From: Sitta carolinensis | Taxonomy: Eukaryota; Chordata; Aves; Passeriformes; Sittidae | Reading direction: 5' to 3' | Assembly (NCBI GenBank): GCA_032173965.1 | Contig: CM063298.1 | Span: 10,725,501 to 10,789,500 of the forward strand | Length of the DNA: 64,000 nt | Part shown: positions 1 through 10,372 of the stretch, in pieces | Position numbering within the stretch: the first letter of the stretch is position 1 | Layout of the letters: every line of letters starts with the position of its first letter | Program-made: the position numbers and the translations under genes | The notes under the pieces: model-generated | Seen by the model: the letters and a program-made list of their open reading frames with translations, nothing else | What the model was told of the DNA's origin: nothing | Databases searched by the model: none

Positions 1-1164
1 TTCACAGCATCGTTCAAACCTCGTGGAAAAGACAGACCTGTAATTCTCCCATTGTACACTGACCTTGGGGTCTGTAATTGGCTGTTCTGACACCAAATTA
101 TTACCAAAATAGCTGCTGCTGTTGTGAAGCAAAAGTAGCCCTGAATTTTAGCAAATGCTGCACAGTGTTTAGAAATGCAGCTATAGATTTCAGCATCAAG
201 GATATCAAGTGGTTCTTAATGAGGTCAAGTTCTCCTGGCAGCTGCTGGCCACCTTGAGCCAAGAGGAGGCCAGCAGGAGAGGCAGCCAGGGAGCTCTTCT
301 CCCTCAGGCTCTTTGAGGATTATTTCCCTGCTCGCCTGAAACATCCCAGGGTGTTGTAAACTGGTGGGCAAGGCAAGCTGTCTGCAGAGTTTGCTGGGGA
401 AAACATCCTGGGGAGGGTGGCTGAGCATGGGTTTGGCTGCAGGGTGGAAGGGCAGGATTGGTCCCAGTGCAGGATTGAAATATTTGGAGGATGTTGGGAG
501 CAGGGTGCAGCAGGGAGGGTGGCAAATCTGAGCCCCTCTCCAGTGGAACACTCAGGCTTCTCCTTTTGTGCATCTCTGCTCTCAAAACTCCCTGTGAGAT
601 GGTGTCTTTGCTAACAAAGGGGAAAATCAGTCCTAAATCACAAAGAGGTTTCATGTTTGCAGGTCCTAAGCCCAGACTGCAGGCAGGTGCTGGAGTCTCA
701 GAGCAGGAATGGTTTTGCTGTGGGGGTTGGCAGTGAAAAGCTCGAGGCTGAGAGGCTTTTCCTCCCTGCAGCTCCAGTTTTGGGCAGAATTCAGCCTCTG
801 CCCAAAACCAGGAGAGCCCATGGTTGGGCTGGTTGTGCCACTGCTGGATAATTTGAGCCTACTTAAGCAGGACCCAAAATTCAGGAGGCACTCTCTGGGG
901 TTTTAGGCAGAATTCAGCCTTTGCCCAAAGCCAGGAGAGCTCCTGGCTGGGCTGGTTTGCTGCTGCTGGAAAACCTGAGCCTTCCTAAGCAGGACCCAAA
1001 ATTCAGGAGGCACTCTCTGGGATTTTCCCCTTAAATCAGAAGTGATCCAAGCGTGTCCAGCATGAAATAATGCTTTCTGTGAGGAGTGCCAGGTCGCTGG
1101 CGCTGCCCGTGACCGAGACCACGCCGTGCCCTGTGGTGACAGCTCCTGGCTGCTCCAATTCCAG
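1..1164 (+). other. intron upstream of exon 1 (3' part)
   Basis: No coding exon was recognised here. The stretch ends in the acceptor AATTCCAG used by exon 1. The only structure seen is a tandem duplication at 781-1027. The open frames of 60-116 codons here have no dynein similarity. Confidence 0.7.
781..1027. repeat. two-copy tandem duplication, about 124 bp unit
   Basis: The segments starting GGCAGAATTCAGCC at about 783 and 906 are diverged copies. Both end with GGAGGCACTCTCTGGG, at about 899 and 1022. It lies about 140 bp before exon 1 and looks like a simple intronic duplication. Confidence 0.8.
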
Positions 1165-1369
1165 GTACATCAAGATTGGGGACAAGGAGTGTGCCCTGCA
1201 CCCTGCCTTCCGCCTGATCCTGCACACCAAGCTGGCGAATCCTCATTTCCAGCCCGAGCTGCAGGCCCAGTGCACCCTCATCGACTTCTCCGTCACCCGC
1301 CAGGGCCTCGAGGAGCAGCTGCTGGCGGCCGTGGTGCGCCTGGAGAGGCAGGACCTGGAGGAGCTGAAG
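1165..1369 (+). CDS. DNAH17: DNAH17-like exon 1: end of AAA5 (D5) domain
   Basis: 205 nt: one base completing a split codon, then 68 codons, ending in phase 0. The peptide runs from YIKIGDKEC through [13 protein letters not shown] and [17 protein letters not shown] to DLEELK. These are signature stretches of the D5 (AAA5) region of axonemal dynein heavy chains, and AAA5 is part of the motor ring. Acceptor AATTCCAG is at 1157-1164; donor is AAG|GTCAGC at 1369/1370. The last 20 or so exonic bases plus the donor are repeated four more times downstream (see 1349-2045). Reading through this donor reaches a stop at about 1411, so only this first donor keeps the frame open. Confidence 0.94.
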
Positions 1370-2045
1370 GTCAGCACGGGGAGCAGGCAGAATTCATCAG
1401 TAGAGCTGTGATTGTACCGATAACTATAATTATTAATATGGCTATTGTTTATAATTATTAATATTTTTAATATTTTATCAATATTGTTGTTGTCGTTGGT
1501 CTACACTGAGAAGCAGGACCTGGAGGAGCTGAAGGTCAGCACGGGGAGCAAGCAAAAATCATCAGTAGAGCTGTGATTGTACCGATAAATGTAATTATTA
1601 ATATGGCTATTGTTTATAATTATTGATAGTTTTAATATTTTATCTATATTGTTGTTGTCGTTGGTCAACACTGAGAGGAGGAGCTGAAGGTCAGCACGGG
1701 GAGCAGGCAGGAATCATCAGTAGAGCTGTTATTGTACCGATAATTATAATTATTAATATTGCTATTGTTTATAATTATCAATAATTTTAATATTTTATCA
1801 ATATCGTTGTTGTCGTTGGTCTACACTGAGAAGCCAGACCTGGAGGAGCTGAAGGTCAGCACCAGGGAATCGTACTGGGAACAAGCAGGAATCATCAGTA
1901 GAGCCATTATTGTACCGATAATTATAATTATTAATATGGCTATTGTTTATAATTATCAATAGTTTTAATATTTTATCAATATTGTTGTTGTTGTTGGTCT
2001 ACAATGAGAGGCAGGACCTGGAGGAGCTGAAGGTCAGCACTGGGA
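1349..2045 (+). repeat. five-copy tandem array containing the exon 1 end and its 5' splice site, about 165 bp unit
   Basis: The unit holds about 20 bases of the exon 1 end (GGACCTGGAGGAGCTGAAG), the donor GTCAGCAC, and about 140 bp of AT-rich intron containing GTACCGATAA and GTTGTTGTCGTTGGTCTACA. AAG|GTCAGC junctions fall at 1370, 1535, 1690, 1855 and 2033, giving spacings of 165, 155, 165 and 178 bp. Copy 3 lacks part of the exonic stretch. No acceptor was seen between copies. Confidence 0.93.
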
Positions 2046-2736
2046 GTTTACATTGGGAGCAAGTGTTAAAATCATCATTATCATAATTCAGTTTCATTTT
2101 TATTTTCGTTTTAATTTTTATTATTGCTATTTTATTATTAATTTTTAATTATTATATTATTAATTTATATTTATTTAAAATGTTATATGTTTTTATTTTT
2201 TATTTTTATTGCTATTTTTTATTTTTATTTAAATTCTTATTATTGTGATTTTAAAATTTTTATTTTTATGACTTATTTTTATATTAGTTATTTTTTAATT
2301 TTATTTATATTTTTTATTTTTTATTTATATTTTTTATTTTATTTATATTTTTATTATTGCGATTTTAAATTTTTTATTTTATTTTTATGACTTATTTTTA
2401 TATTACTGTCATTTTTATTTATATTTTATATTTTTATTTTTATTTTTATTTATATTTTTTATTATTGCGATTTTTAAATTTTTATTTTATTTTATTACTT
2501 ATTTTTATATTACTGTTATTTTTATTTATATTTTTATTTTTTATTTATATTTTTATTTTTATTTTTATTTTTATTTTTATTTTATATTTTTATTTGTATT
2601 TTTCATATTGCAATTTTTTATTTTAACTTTTTTATTATTATTATTATTATTTCCTAATTCTTTATATTATTACATTATAATCTACATTCTTTTTATTACT
2701 GCTATTAAAAATTTTTGACAAATTTTTAACTTGCAG
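1370..2736 (+). other. intron 1
   Basis: The first half is the five-copy array described separately. The second half (about 2060-2720) is extremely AT-rich low-complexity sequence, mostly TTTTATTTTTATT motifs. The acceptor is TTTTTAACTTGCAG, ending at 2736. Its open frames are low-complexity F/Y/I/L strings, not genes. Confidence 0.85.
2060..2720. repeat. AT-rich low-complexity tract
   Basis: About 660 bp of T-rich sequence built from irregular TTTTATTT and TTTATAT motifs, with embedded TATTGCGATTTTTAAA-like copies near 2356 and 2461. It probably decayed from a tandem repeat. Confidence 0.85.
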
Positions 2737-2900
2737 TCCGATCTCACAAAGCAGCAGAACGGGTTCAAGATCACCTTGAAATCATTAGAGGATGATTTGC
2801 TGTGTCGGCTCTCGGCAGCCTCGGGGGATTTCTGGGAGACACAGCCTTGGTGGAGAGCCTGGAGAGCACCAAGGGGACAGCGGCCGAGATTGTGGCCAAG
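2737..2900 (+). CDS. DNAH17: DNAH17-like exon 2: helical segment after AAA5, with a 1-bp frameshift
   Basis: 164 nt, where family-like protein needs 165 (55 codons). The first part reads [25 protein letters not shown] and SAASGD in the frame from exon 1. The second part, [24 protein letters not shown], lies in the next frame. The break falls within 2821-2834, where a GATTTCTG would need one more T to read D-F-L. Acceptor is AACTTGCAG and donor AAG|GTAGGG, both sound. By family position the segment is probably the buttress/strut coiled coil between AAA5 and AAA6 (inference). As written the frame would terminate early, so this is a sequencing or assembly error, a rare allele, or a real lesion. 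Confidence 0.9.
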
Positions 2901-3129
2901 GTAGGGCCACTGCTAGCCCAGGGACGGGCTGCTGCTGGTCAGGGACCCCGGAAACACAGAACGGGCGATCCCGGGAATCTGGGACAGCCCTGGGTGATCC
3001 CAGCCCAGCCCAGGGCTCCAAACCCTGCCAGGGGGGTCACAGCCCCAGGGACTCCACGGCTTTGAGTTTGACCCCTGGAACAAATTACCACCTGGGAATG
3101 AAGAATGAAAGGGCACCAAAGTTTAGATA

Positions 3130-3607
3130 GCATGATAGTTGTAGTTGTGGAGTGAAAAGGGAAATTTTGGGGATTTTTACCATGCGGTAAGATGGAGGGA
3201 CTTGGGCATTGTCCTGTCCTCCTTTCTTCTTCTCCCTAACCCCATCTTCTTGGGGATGGTGGCACTTGGGGATTGGATTGGAGTAGAATGGAACTGTCTA
3301 ACACAGGTGACAGGCATTGGATCATAGCTGTCAATAACTAACAGGAATTGGATCATCACTGTCAATAACTAACAGGGAATTGGATCATCACTGTCAATAA
3401 CTAACAGGGAATTTGTAGTATAAAAACAGTGCCTGCCCCAGGGGAGGGCAGTGTGCCTGGGGCTGCCCTGCTGAACAGACCTGGGCAGCCCAGACAGAAA
3501 ATATCTGAGATAAGAAACAATAAAACAACCTTGAGAGCATCAGCTGAAGACTTCTGACTCCTTCTTGGACAGCTGGGTTGGGAAACAGAGACTCTTTACT
3601 CATCTCA
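3130..3607 (+). mobile_element. LTR-like element (family H), sense orientation
   Basis: Three tandem copies of a 31-32 bp unit (GGATCAT at 3319, 3350 and 3382) precede a TATA-like TATAAAA at 3419-3425. An AATAAA lies at 3518-3523 and a CA-type end near 3607. The order enhancer repeats, TATA, polyadenylation signal is that of a retroviral LTR. The left border is uncertain and no target duplication was found. Confidence 0.5.
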
Positions 3608-3879
3608 GGGTCACCTTGAGCAGAGGAGATCCCGAGAAATCCCAGGGGGATTATGTGCAGGGCACTAAGAGTGCTCAGGAACTGGGGTACAGCTCCCCAA
3701 ATCCAGCTCTGTCCATCTGTTTAGAATGCACATATTTATACCATCCCAGTTATGATTATATGTCAGGGTTTTAAAAATGAGCTTTTTGTTGTTTGTTTCT
3801 GAACCTGACTTTGACTTTGTCTCTATCCCTGTGAATGTTTCTGTTTCCCCCAGCCCAGTGTCTGTTCATCATCTGTTCT

Positions 3880-4300
3880 CTTGTTCTTTCAAGGATTTTT
3901 GATTCTTGTTATCTTACATTTGTGGCTCTGGCCTGCTGAGCTCTTTGTCTCAGGCCAAGTTGTGACAAAACCCCCACCCTTGGGGCAGTGTTATCTTTTA
4001 TACTAAAAATTACGTATGCTTTATTTACAATAACTCTCCAATACCTATCAACCACATCAAACTGTTGTGTCTATAGATATAAACAGTTTATAACAATTAC
4101 CTTTACTCTAAACCAATTAAAAAGTGTTATCACAGCAGAAGATGAAGAACAAGAGATGAAGGCAGCAGCCAGGGACACACCCAAAATTCTCCATCTTTGC
4201 CCCTTACACCCCCATTCTAAACCCCCAAAATTCTGCTTTTCACCCTGTGATATGTTAATTATATTCTGCCTAAATCCTTGTAACTTATCCATTTTCCAGG
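3880..4300 (-). mobile_element. dispersed repeat family C, copy 1
   Basis: Similar over about 400 bp to 60880-61270. Shared stretches include TTTACAATAA/TTTACAATAT, CCAATACCTATC, ACCCCCATT, and TTTTCACCCTGTGA. On the - strand it carries AATAAAG (from CTTTATTTA at about 4019), so it may be an antisense LTR. Borders are approximate. Confidence 0.5.
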
Positions 4301-5214
4301 ACAGTCAGAGGAAACATCCTAGATTCCCACAATTATATAACTACATGTTTGCTTAAGCAACACAATCACTATAATAATTGTATTTATATTGTCCCATTGT
4401 ACAAACATGATCCCATCTACAGGTACCTTGGAAACTCTAAAGTGATTTCCAAAGCAACAAATATTTCACCCCCAAACAATAATTACACGGTTTGTGTTTC
4501 TTATCAATATGCTTAACTATAATCTTTGCAGGTGCAGTTTTGCAGTTTTAAAAAAAAAAAAAAAACAAAGCACAGCCTTCCTTCCCCAGGATTTTCAGGA
4601 ATATTTTAACCCTATACTAACACTTTCAGGATTTCTGGGTGGAATGTCACCTCTGCCCTGCCCACCTCTGCTCCCTCTGCTGAGCAGGGAGGAGAAATCG
4701 CTATAAATTGTAAATGCTCTCCATTCCGGAGAGCTCCGGGCTCTTTACTTCTTTGGAGCTTTTTTTTTTTTGTGTGTGTTAAATGATCTATTTAAGACCA
4801 AGAGAAAACATTGGCGCCTGATGGAAAGACAATAAAATTTACACACTGTGTCAAGGTGGCTTTAAACTGTTCCAGGTAATCCTGGGAACATCACAGTGCC
4901 TCAGCTAGGCTGGGTTTTAGTACTGACCAGGGACTGCGATAGGGCACTTTGGCATCTCGAGTAAATCTGAAAGCACTCAGGTTTTTCCTCCCCTTCCATG
5001 GCTCCGAGGATAAATCAGCGTTGCCTGTCCTCGCTGGCTCGGGGGTTTTTCCTTGCCACTGAAGGCAGCTTGGGAATGTGGTTCCCGTGCCAGGATTGTC
5101 CCAGGATTCCGGGGAGGATGTTCAGCTGCTTCCTTCTGCACTCCCCCAGCCACTGACCCACCTTCTGCCTAGCCCGGGCTGGAACTGCCTCTCACTTCTG
5201 GCTTGGTTTCAAGA

Positions 5215-5620
5215 CAGAATTTCAAATAAAAAAAAAAAAAAAAATTGAAAACAAACTCACTACAAATTCCCAGCCAGTGACGCAGAAACTGAGTGATCCT
5301 CAAAATTTAAGAAAATAATAAAAAAAAAAAAAAAAAAAAAGTTAAAAAAATTTTGAAAACAAACCCACTACAAATTCCCAGCCAGTGACGCAGAAACTGA
5401 GTGATCCTCAAAATTTAAGAAAATAATAAAAAAAAAAAAAAAAAAAGTTAAAAAAATTTTGAAAACAAACCCACTACAAATTCCCAGCCAGTGACGCAGA
5501 AACTGAGTGATCCTCAAAATTTAAAATAAAAAAAAATTAAAATAAAAAATTAAAAAAAAAAATTTGAAAACAAACCCACTACAAATTCCCAGCCAGTGAC
5601 CCAGAAACTGAGTGATCCTC
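5215..5620. repeat. four-copy A-rich tandem repeat, about 105-115 bp unit
   Basis: CCAGCCAGTGACGCAGAAACTGAGTG recurs (last copy GACCC) near 5270, 5380, 5485 and 5590. The copies are separated by poly(A)-rich spacers of variable length. Confidence 0.88.
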
Positions 5621-5998
5621 TCTCCATGTTGAAAATGGGAATTATTTTCCATTCGTGGTGCACTGGGGGCATGCAGCTCCCTGGAGAGGGGTCGGCTCTG
5701 AATTAGCAGCTCTGAGCCCTGGGGAGCTGCCTGAGAGCAGCACTGGGGCTGCACAGGAGGGGAGCAATTAGCACGAGAAACTCATTGATGAGAAAATCAA
5801 TTCCAATTAGCAAAGAGCAGGGAACTTAGGGAGAAGTCTGGAGGGGACTCAGGAAAGCGGGGGATTGGGCAACTGGGTGGAAAAATGCAGTTAAATGGAA
5901 GGTTCCAGAGAGGGAGGATGCTGGGGAGGGCAGGGGCTGGTCCCATGGTGGCCACTTGTGGGTTGCCCTGATCACTTTGTGGCCAGTGTCCACTCTGC

Positions 5999-6367
5999 TG
6001 GTGCCCAAAGAGGCTCCTGGAGCAGAGGCTGGGCAGAGTCCCAGGAATAAAGCCGGGATTTATTGAAAGCCCTTGCAAGGCTGCACCTTGGGCAGCACAA
6101 GAGCCCGGCCAGGGCTGCAGCCAAGGTGGCCCGAGTCCGGAGTTTGCCCCTTGGCTCAGTTCTGCTCCATGCCCACCCTGGCTCCATTGGGCAGTGCCAG
6201 CCCCAGGGGATGCAGTCCCACCCTCCCAGCTTGCTCTCCTCACTCGCTGCTGGTTGCACTTTGTGGGGCTGAGGCTGCAGCGGTGTCCTTGGCTCTGGGC
6301 TGGGCAAGGATTGTTCTGTGTGCCTGAGCTGGGAGCAGAACTGGCTGGCACTGGGGGAGGAGTGCAG
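5999..6367 (-). mobile_element. LTR-like family A, copy A1 (antisense, truncated)
   Basis: Matches the other five family A copies from TGGTGCCC at 5999 to GAGTGCAG at 6367. The sense 5' end (GGGACACAGCCC onward) is missing. On the + strand it shows the core GGAATAAAGCCGGGATTTATTG. Confidence 0.85.
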
Positions 6368-6785
6368 AGCTGTTGTCCCTAAAATCAGCCTTCTGATGTG
6401 TTTGGGTATAATGGAGTCAGTTCTCATGAATTGTGAGATAAACAAGGATCATGTTTGCATTCCTTGGTGAAAAGATCTCACCTGATGGACTTCTCAAGTG
6501 AGCAGTGGAGATGGAGAGGTGTGAACTTCTCTGCCCAATCTCTGCTCACTGTCCAGACACTGAGAGATCCGAGGTCAGCAATAAACTGGAGAGTTCTTTT
6601 CTTCTTTTCTGCCTGTATTCCTGGTGTGTGTGCTGCTGTGTTCCCTCTGTGCATCACAGTGACACAGTCACAGCCCAGGGCAGGGCAGCACCTAGAAACA
6701 TGGAAGATAAAACTGAAAGCATCACAGGCGTGGCTGCAGCCCCTCTCAGGGGTGTCCTGACAGGAGCTGTGTGCTGTCCCTGCAG

Positions 6786-6926
6786 GTGCAGGAGTTCCAG
6801 GAGGCAGAAGCCAGGATCAACGAGGCCAGGGAGCTGTACCGGCCCGCGGCGTGCCGCGCCGCCCTGCTCTACTTCACCATGAACCAGCTCCATGCCCTCC
6901 ACCCCATGTACCAGTTCTCCCTGAAG
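6786..6926 (+). CDS. DNAH17: DNAH17-like exon 3: segment between AAA5 and AAA6
   Basis: 141 nt, exactly 47 codons, phase 0 at both ends. The peptide reads VQEFQEAEARINEAR, ELYRPAACRAALLYF, then NQLHALHPMYQFSLK. The INEAR..YRPAA..ALLYF..N.....PMYQFSLK pattern is strongly conserved in axonemal dynein heavy chains. The first third is helical and charged and continues the coiled segment of exon 2. Acceptor CTGTCCCTGCAG; donor AAG|GTACTG. Confidence 0.95.
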
Positions 6927-9116
6927 GTACTGCCCGCTCTGCCCTCTCTCTGCAGGGCTCAAAAAATCAGAATTGCAGTCCCAGTGTCACAGAACCACAC
7001 GGGGTTTGAGTTGGAGCAGGTTTAAAGCCCGTCCTGTTCCAGCCCTGCCTTCACTGTCCCAGGCTGCTCCAAACCCTGCCTAGAGAAACTTACAGCTTTA
7101 ATATTCTGCTTGAATGTTCTATTCTTTAATATTCTGAATTTCTAAATGGAAAACTGTTCTTTTTTTTGACATATAACAAAGGTGGTTTGGGGGATGGAGG
7201 GTTAAATAAGCATCCTGGTCTACGGCTTCTTCCAAACGATTTCTTACCTTGACAAGTGACCTGGAAAAAGGAATTGAGGAGAGCCTAGAAAATGTTGAGC
7301 TTCATCCACAAAGAAGCTTTTCCTTTTGATATCTATGACTCGTTTGTTGAAGTAATTTTATCAGGAAAAAACGTACATAATATCTTTTGTGCCTGTTGAA
7401 AGATTCATCCCTCACACATACATAATAGATACAGGGGTTCCTGAGGTTTCACCTTTAATCTGTGTCTCCCCTTGGTAGTTTGTTTTATGTTTTCCAGTGA
7501 ACATTAGCAGCGTGTATAAATACATAGAAAATTATTGGGGGAAAATGTTTTTAATCTAATACATTTTGATGACAGACCATAAAACATTGTGTAAAGATGC
7601 ACAGGGATGAGTTTAGAATACTTGCCACACAGCTGGGAGCCCATTATAAATTAGAGCACAAAGATTTATGTGCTGCTCTGCAGTGTGTTTTAACACAATT
7701 TAAAGAAACGTTAAGCAGGAAGATGCATTCTGCAATTATTTAATAATGCATTCAGTACCAATGTTACTTTAATTTGTTGAGGCATCATTTTTCCTTCGTA
7801 GAATCCTAAAAACAAGGCTGCCAGCACAGTCATGCCTTGTCCAGTTGGTGCCATCAGTGTCTACTGGCCAGGTCATTTCCTTTAGCTGGGCCCAGCACAC
7901 ACAGCTTTTGCATTTCTAAGCAGGGCTTGGGGTTTATTCTCTTGTTCATTTTCTTATTCCAGTTGCATTTATAATTTGCTTGTGCTTTTAATCTGGACGA
8001 CTCTGAAAGTTTTGTGTCGTTTCTCATTTAGATCAGAAATGTTGTTGCAATGATCCTTAACCTCTTTATAAAAGGGTTGTTCTTGGTGCAGACACCCACC
8101 CTCGAGGGGACTTCAGGGGCTGTTTCAGCTCCCTGCTCCCTCCCTCCTCAGCCAGTCCTTTGCTGGATCCAGACAGTAAAACACTCATGGCATGGAGCCT
8201 TGGGTGGGAGCCTGTGCCAGGCTCTGTGTCCCAGGGTGTCCCCATGCCAGGCTCTGTGTCCCAGGGTGTCCCCAGTTCCCTCTCTGTGTCCCAGGATGTC
8301 CCCTGTGCCAGGCTCTGTGTCCCAGGGTGTCCCCAATTCCCTCTCTGTGTCCCAGGGTGTCCCCAGTGCCCTGTCTGTGTCTCAGGGTGTCCCCAGTGCC
8401 CTGTCTGTGTCTCAGGGTGTCCCCTGTTCCAGTCTGTGTCCAGGGTGTCCGTGCCAGCTGTTCCAGTGCCATGCTGTCGTCCAGGGTGTCCCCTGTGCAG
8501 GCTCGTGTCCCAGGTGTCCCCAGTGCCCGTCTGTGTCTCAGGGTGTCCCCTGTGCCTCTCATCCGGGTCCCAGCCCAGTGCTTCTGTGTCTCAGGGTGTC
8601 CCCAGTTTCCTCTCTGTGTCCCAGGGTGTCCCAGTGCCTCTCTGTGTCCCAGGGTGTCCCAGTGCCCTGTCTGTATCTCAGGTGTCCCCAGTGCCATGGC
8701 TCTGTGTCCCAGGGTGTCCCAGTCCCTCTCTGTGTCTCAGGGTGTCCCCAGTGCCTCTCTGTGTCCCAGGGTGTCCCCAGTGCCCTCTGTATCCCAGGTG
8801 TCCCCATGCCATCTCTGTGTCCCAGGGTTGTCCCCAGTGCCCTCTCTGTGTCCCGGGTGTCCCCAGTGCCCTCTCTGTGTCCCCGGGTGTCCCCAGTGCC
8901 CTGTCTGTGTCCCGGGTGTCCCCAGTGCCCTTCTGTGTCCCAGGGTGTCCCCAGTGCCCTCTCTGTGTCCCAGGGTGTGTCCCCAGTGCCTCTCTGTGTC
9001 TCAGAGCCCAGGGCTGGTTGGTCTCTGTTGAGCTTTCATCCCTCTGACACCTCGAGCACCCCGGGGTGTGCAGGGGACACCTGCTCCTCACCCTTCCCGC
9101 TGTGTCTCCCCTCCAG
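6927..9116 (+). other. intron 3
   Basis: 6927-8200 is AT-leaning unique-looking sequence with no gene seen. 8211-9010 is a C/T-rich minisatellite. The acceptor TGTCTCCCCTCCAG ends at 9116. Confidence 0.8.
8211..9010. repeat. minisatellite, about 30 bp unit, roughly 27 copies
   Basis: The consensus unit is close to TCTGTGTCCCAGGGTGTCCC followed by CAGTGCCCTC, with indels among copies. It ends about 105 bp before exon 4. The 403-, 295- and 279-codon frames across it are artefacts of the repeat. Confidence 0.93.
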
Positions 9117-9287
9117 GCGTTCCATGGAGTGTTCCAGAGGGCCATGGAGAGGGCAGCTCCTGCTGAGAGCCTGCCAGAGCGGGTGCAGAGCCTCACTGAC
9201 AGCATCACCTTCTCCGTGTTCCAGTACACGGCCCGGGGGCTCTTTGAGAGGGACAAACTGACCTTCAGTGCCCAGCTCACCTTCCAG
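9117..9287 (+). CDS. DNAH17: DNAH17-like exon 4: AAA6 entry region
   Basis: 171 nt, 57 codons, phase 0 at both ends. Motifs are AFHGVFQRAMERAAP, RVQSLTDSITFSVFQYT, and ARGLFERDKLTFSAQLTFQ. The (R)GLFERDKL(T)F stretch is a hallmark of dynein heavy chains just before the AAA6 core. Acceptor CCCCTCCAG; donor CAG|GTACCA. Confidence 0.95.
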
Positions 9288-10249
9288 GTACCAGCACCAC
9301 CCCCTGGGCACCTGCTGTGCTGCGTTCAGTGCCTCAGCAGGGCCTGGGGGCTTCATTGTCCTCTCTGCCCCTCTTGGAATCACAGAATCATCCAGGCTGG
9401 GAAAGCCCTCCCAGCCCACCGAGTCCCCCCTGGTCCCACCGTGTCCAGAGCTCTGGGTGCCACCTCCAGGGATTCCCTGGACACCTCAGGGATGGGCACT
9501 CCAACCCTCCCTGGGCAGTTCCAATCCCTGGCCACCCTTTCCATGGGGAAATTCCTGCTGCTGTGCCCCTGAGCCTGCCCTGCCCACCCTGGGGCCGTTC
9601 CCTCTGCTCCTGTCCCTGTTCCCAGATCCCAAATTCCCCCTGGCTGTCCCCTCCTGGCAGGAGCTGGGCAGAGCCAGAAGTTCCCCCTGAGCCTCCTCTG
9701 CTCCAGCCTGAGCCCCCTCATCTCCCTCAGCTGCTCCTCACAGGATTTACTCCTGCCATTAACAGGCACAGACGCTGTGTTGGATTTGAATTATGCTGAC
9801 AAAGGTTATTTGAGAGAGTAATTCCTGCTTGCACAACCTGCAAGAAATGGCAAAGCAGACTGGCCTGGGAGGTCTCTTGCACTGAACCTCAAGAAGTGCT
9901 TGCTGCAGAGCTGCTGTCCCTTACAACTTTTTGTTTGCATAATTTTTGTGTCCAACCTGGCTCTGCTGCCTTCTCCTCAGAGTGCTCTCCACCCACCTGG
10001 AAATCAGCCTTTAGCACATGGTTTTCCCAGCATTTTTCCTGTGCTGTTGCCAATCTCCACACTCATTCCTGGTCCTCTTTTGGGACCCTCTGAGCACCTG
10101 GTGTGTCCATCCCACCTCTCCAGCACAGGGCACTCTGTACATGTTACCCACACTTTTTAAACACATTATTTGAATAATTAATCTGCTGGAGTTTGTTGCT
10201 TCTCTGGATCCTGGCTGCTCTAGGAGACCTTGTTTGTTTGGAATTACAG
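9288..10249 (+). other. intron 4
   Basis: Contains a reversed CR1 3' end at about 9371-9735. The rest shows no recognisable element. The acceptor GGAATTACAG ends at 10249. Confidence 0.8.
9371..9735 (-). mobile_element. CR1-type LINE 3' fragment (reverse)
   Basis: Starts with AATCACAGAATCATCCAGG and continues with GGGAAAGCCCTCCCAGCC-like sequence, the reverse complement of an avian CR1 3' end with its ATTCTGTG-type tail. The right border is approximate. Confidence 0.75.
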
Positions 10250-10372
10250 ATCCTTCTGATGAATAAAGAAATCAACCCAGCAGAACTGGATTTCCTGCTC
10301 AGATACCCAGCACAGCCCGGAGTCACGAGCCCTGTGGAGTTCCTGTCTGATCACTCCTGGGGAGGAATCAAG
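10250..10372 (+). CDS. DNAH17: DNAH17-like exon 5: AAA6
   Basis: 123 nt, 41 codons, phase 0 at both ends. Reads ILLMNKEINPAELDFLLRYP, then PGVTSPVEFLSDHSWGGIK. The E(I/L)NP.ELDFLLR...SP..FL....WGGIK pattern places it in AAA6 of the DNAH9/11/17 group. Acceptor GGAATTACAG; donor AAG|GTACCT. The next exon is 12.8 kb downstream, yet the join GGIK to ALSS is seamless at protein level. Confidence 0.95.

Larger units (their letters stand above)
2901..6785 (+). other. intron 2
   Basis: Contains an LTR-like element at about 3130-3607, a family C element at about 3880-4300, an A-rich four-copy repeat at about 5215-5620, and LTR-A copy A1 at 5999-6367. The acceptor is CTGTCCCTGCAG, ending at 6785. No coding exon seen. 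Confidence 0.75.

Noticed and set aside
8050..9261. 403-codon + strand frame overlapping exon 4
   Set aside because: It is in the minisatellite and reads exon 4 in the wrong frame.
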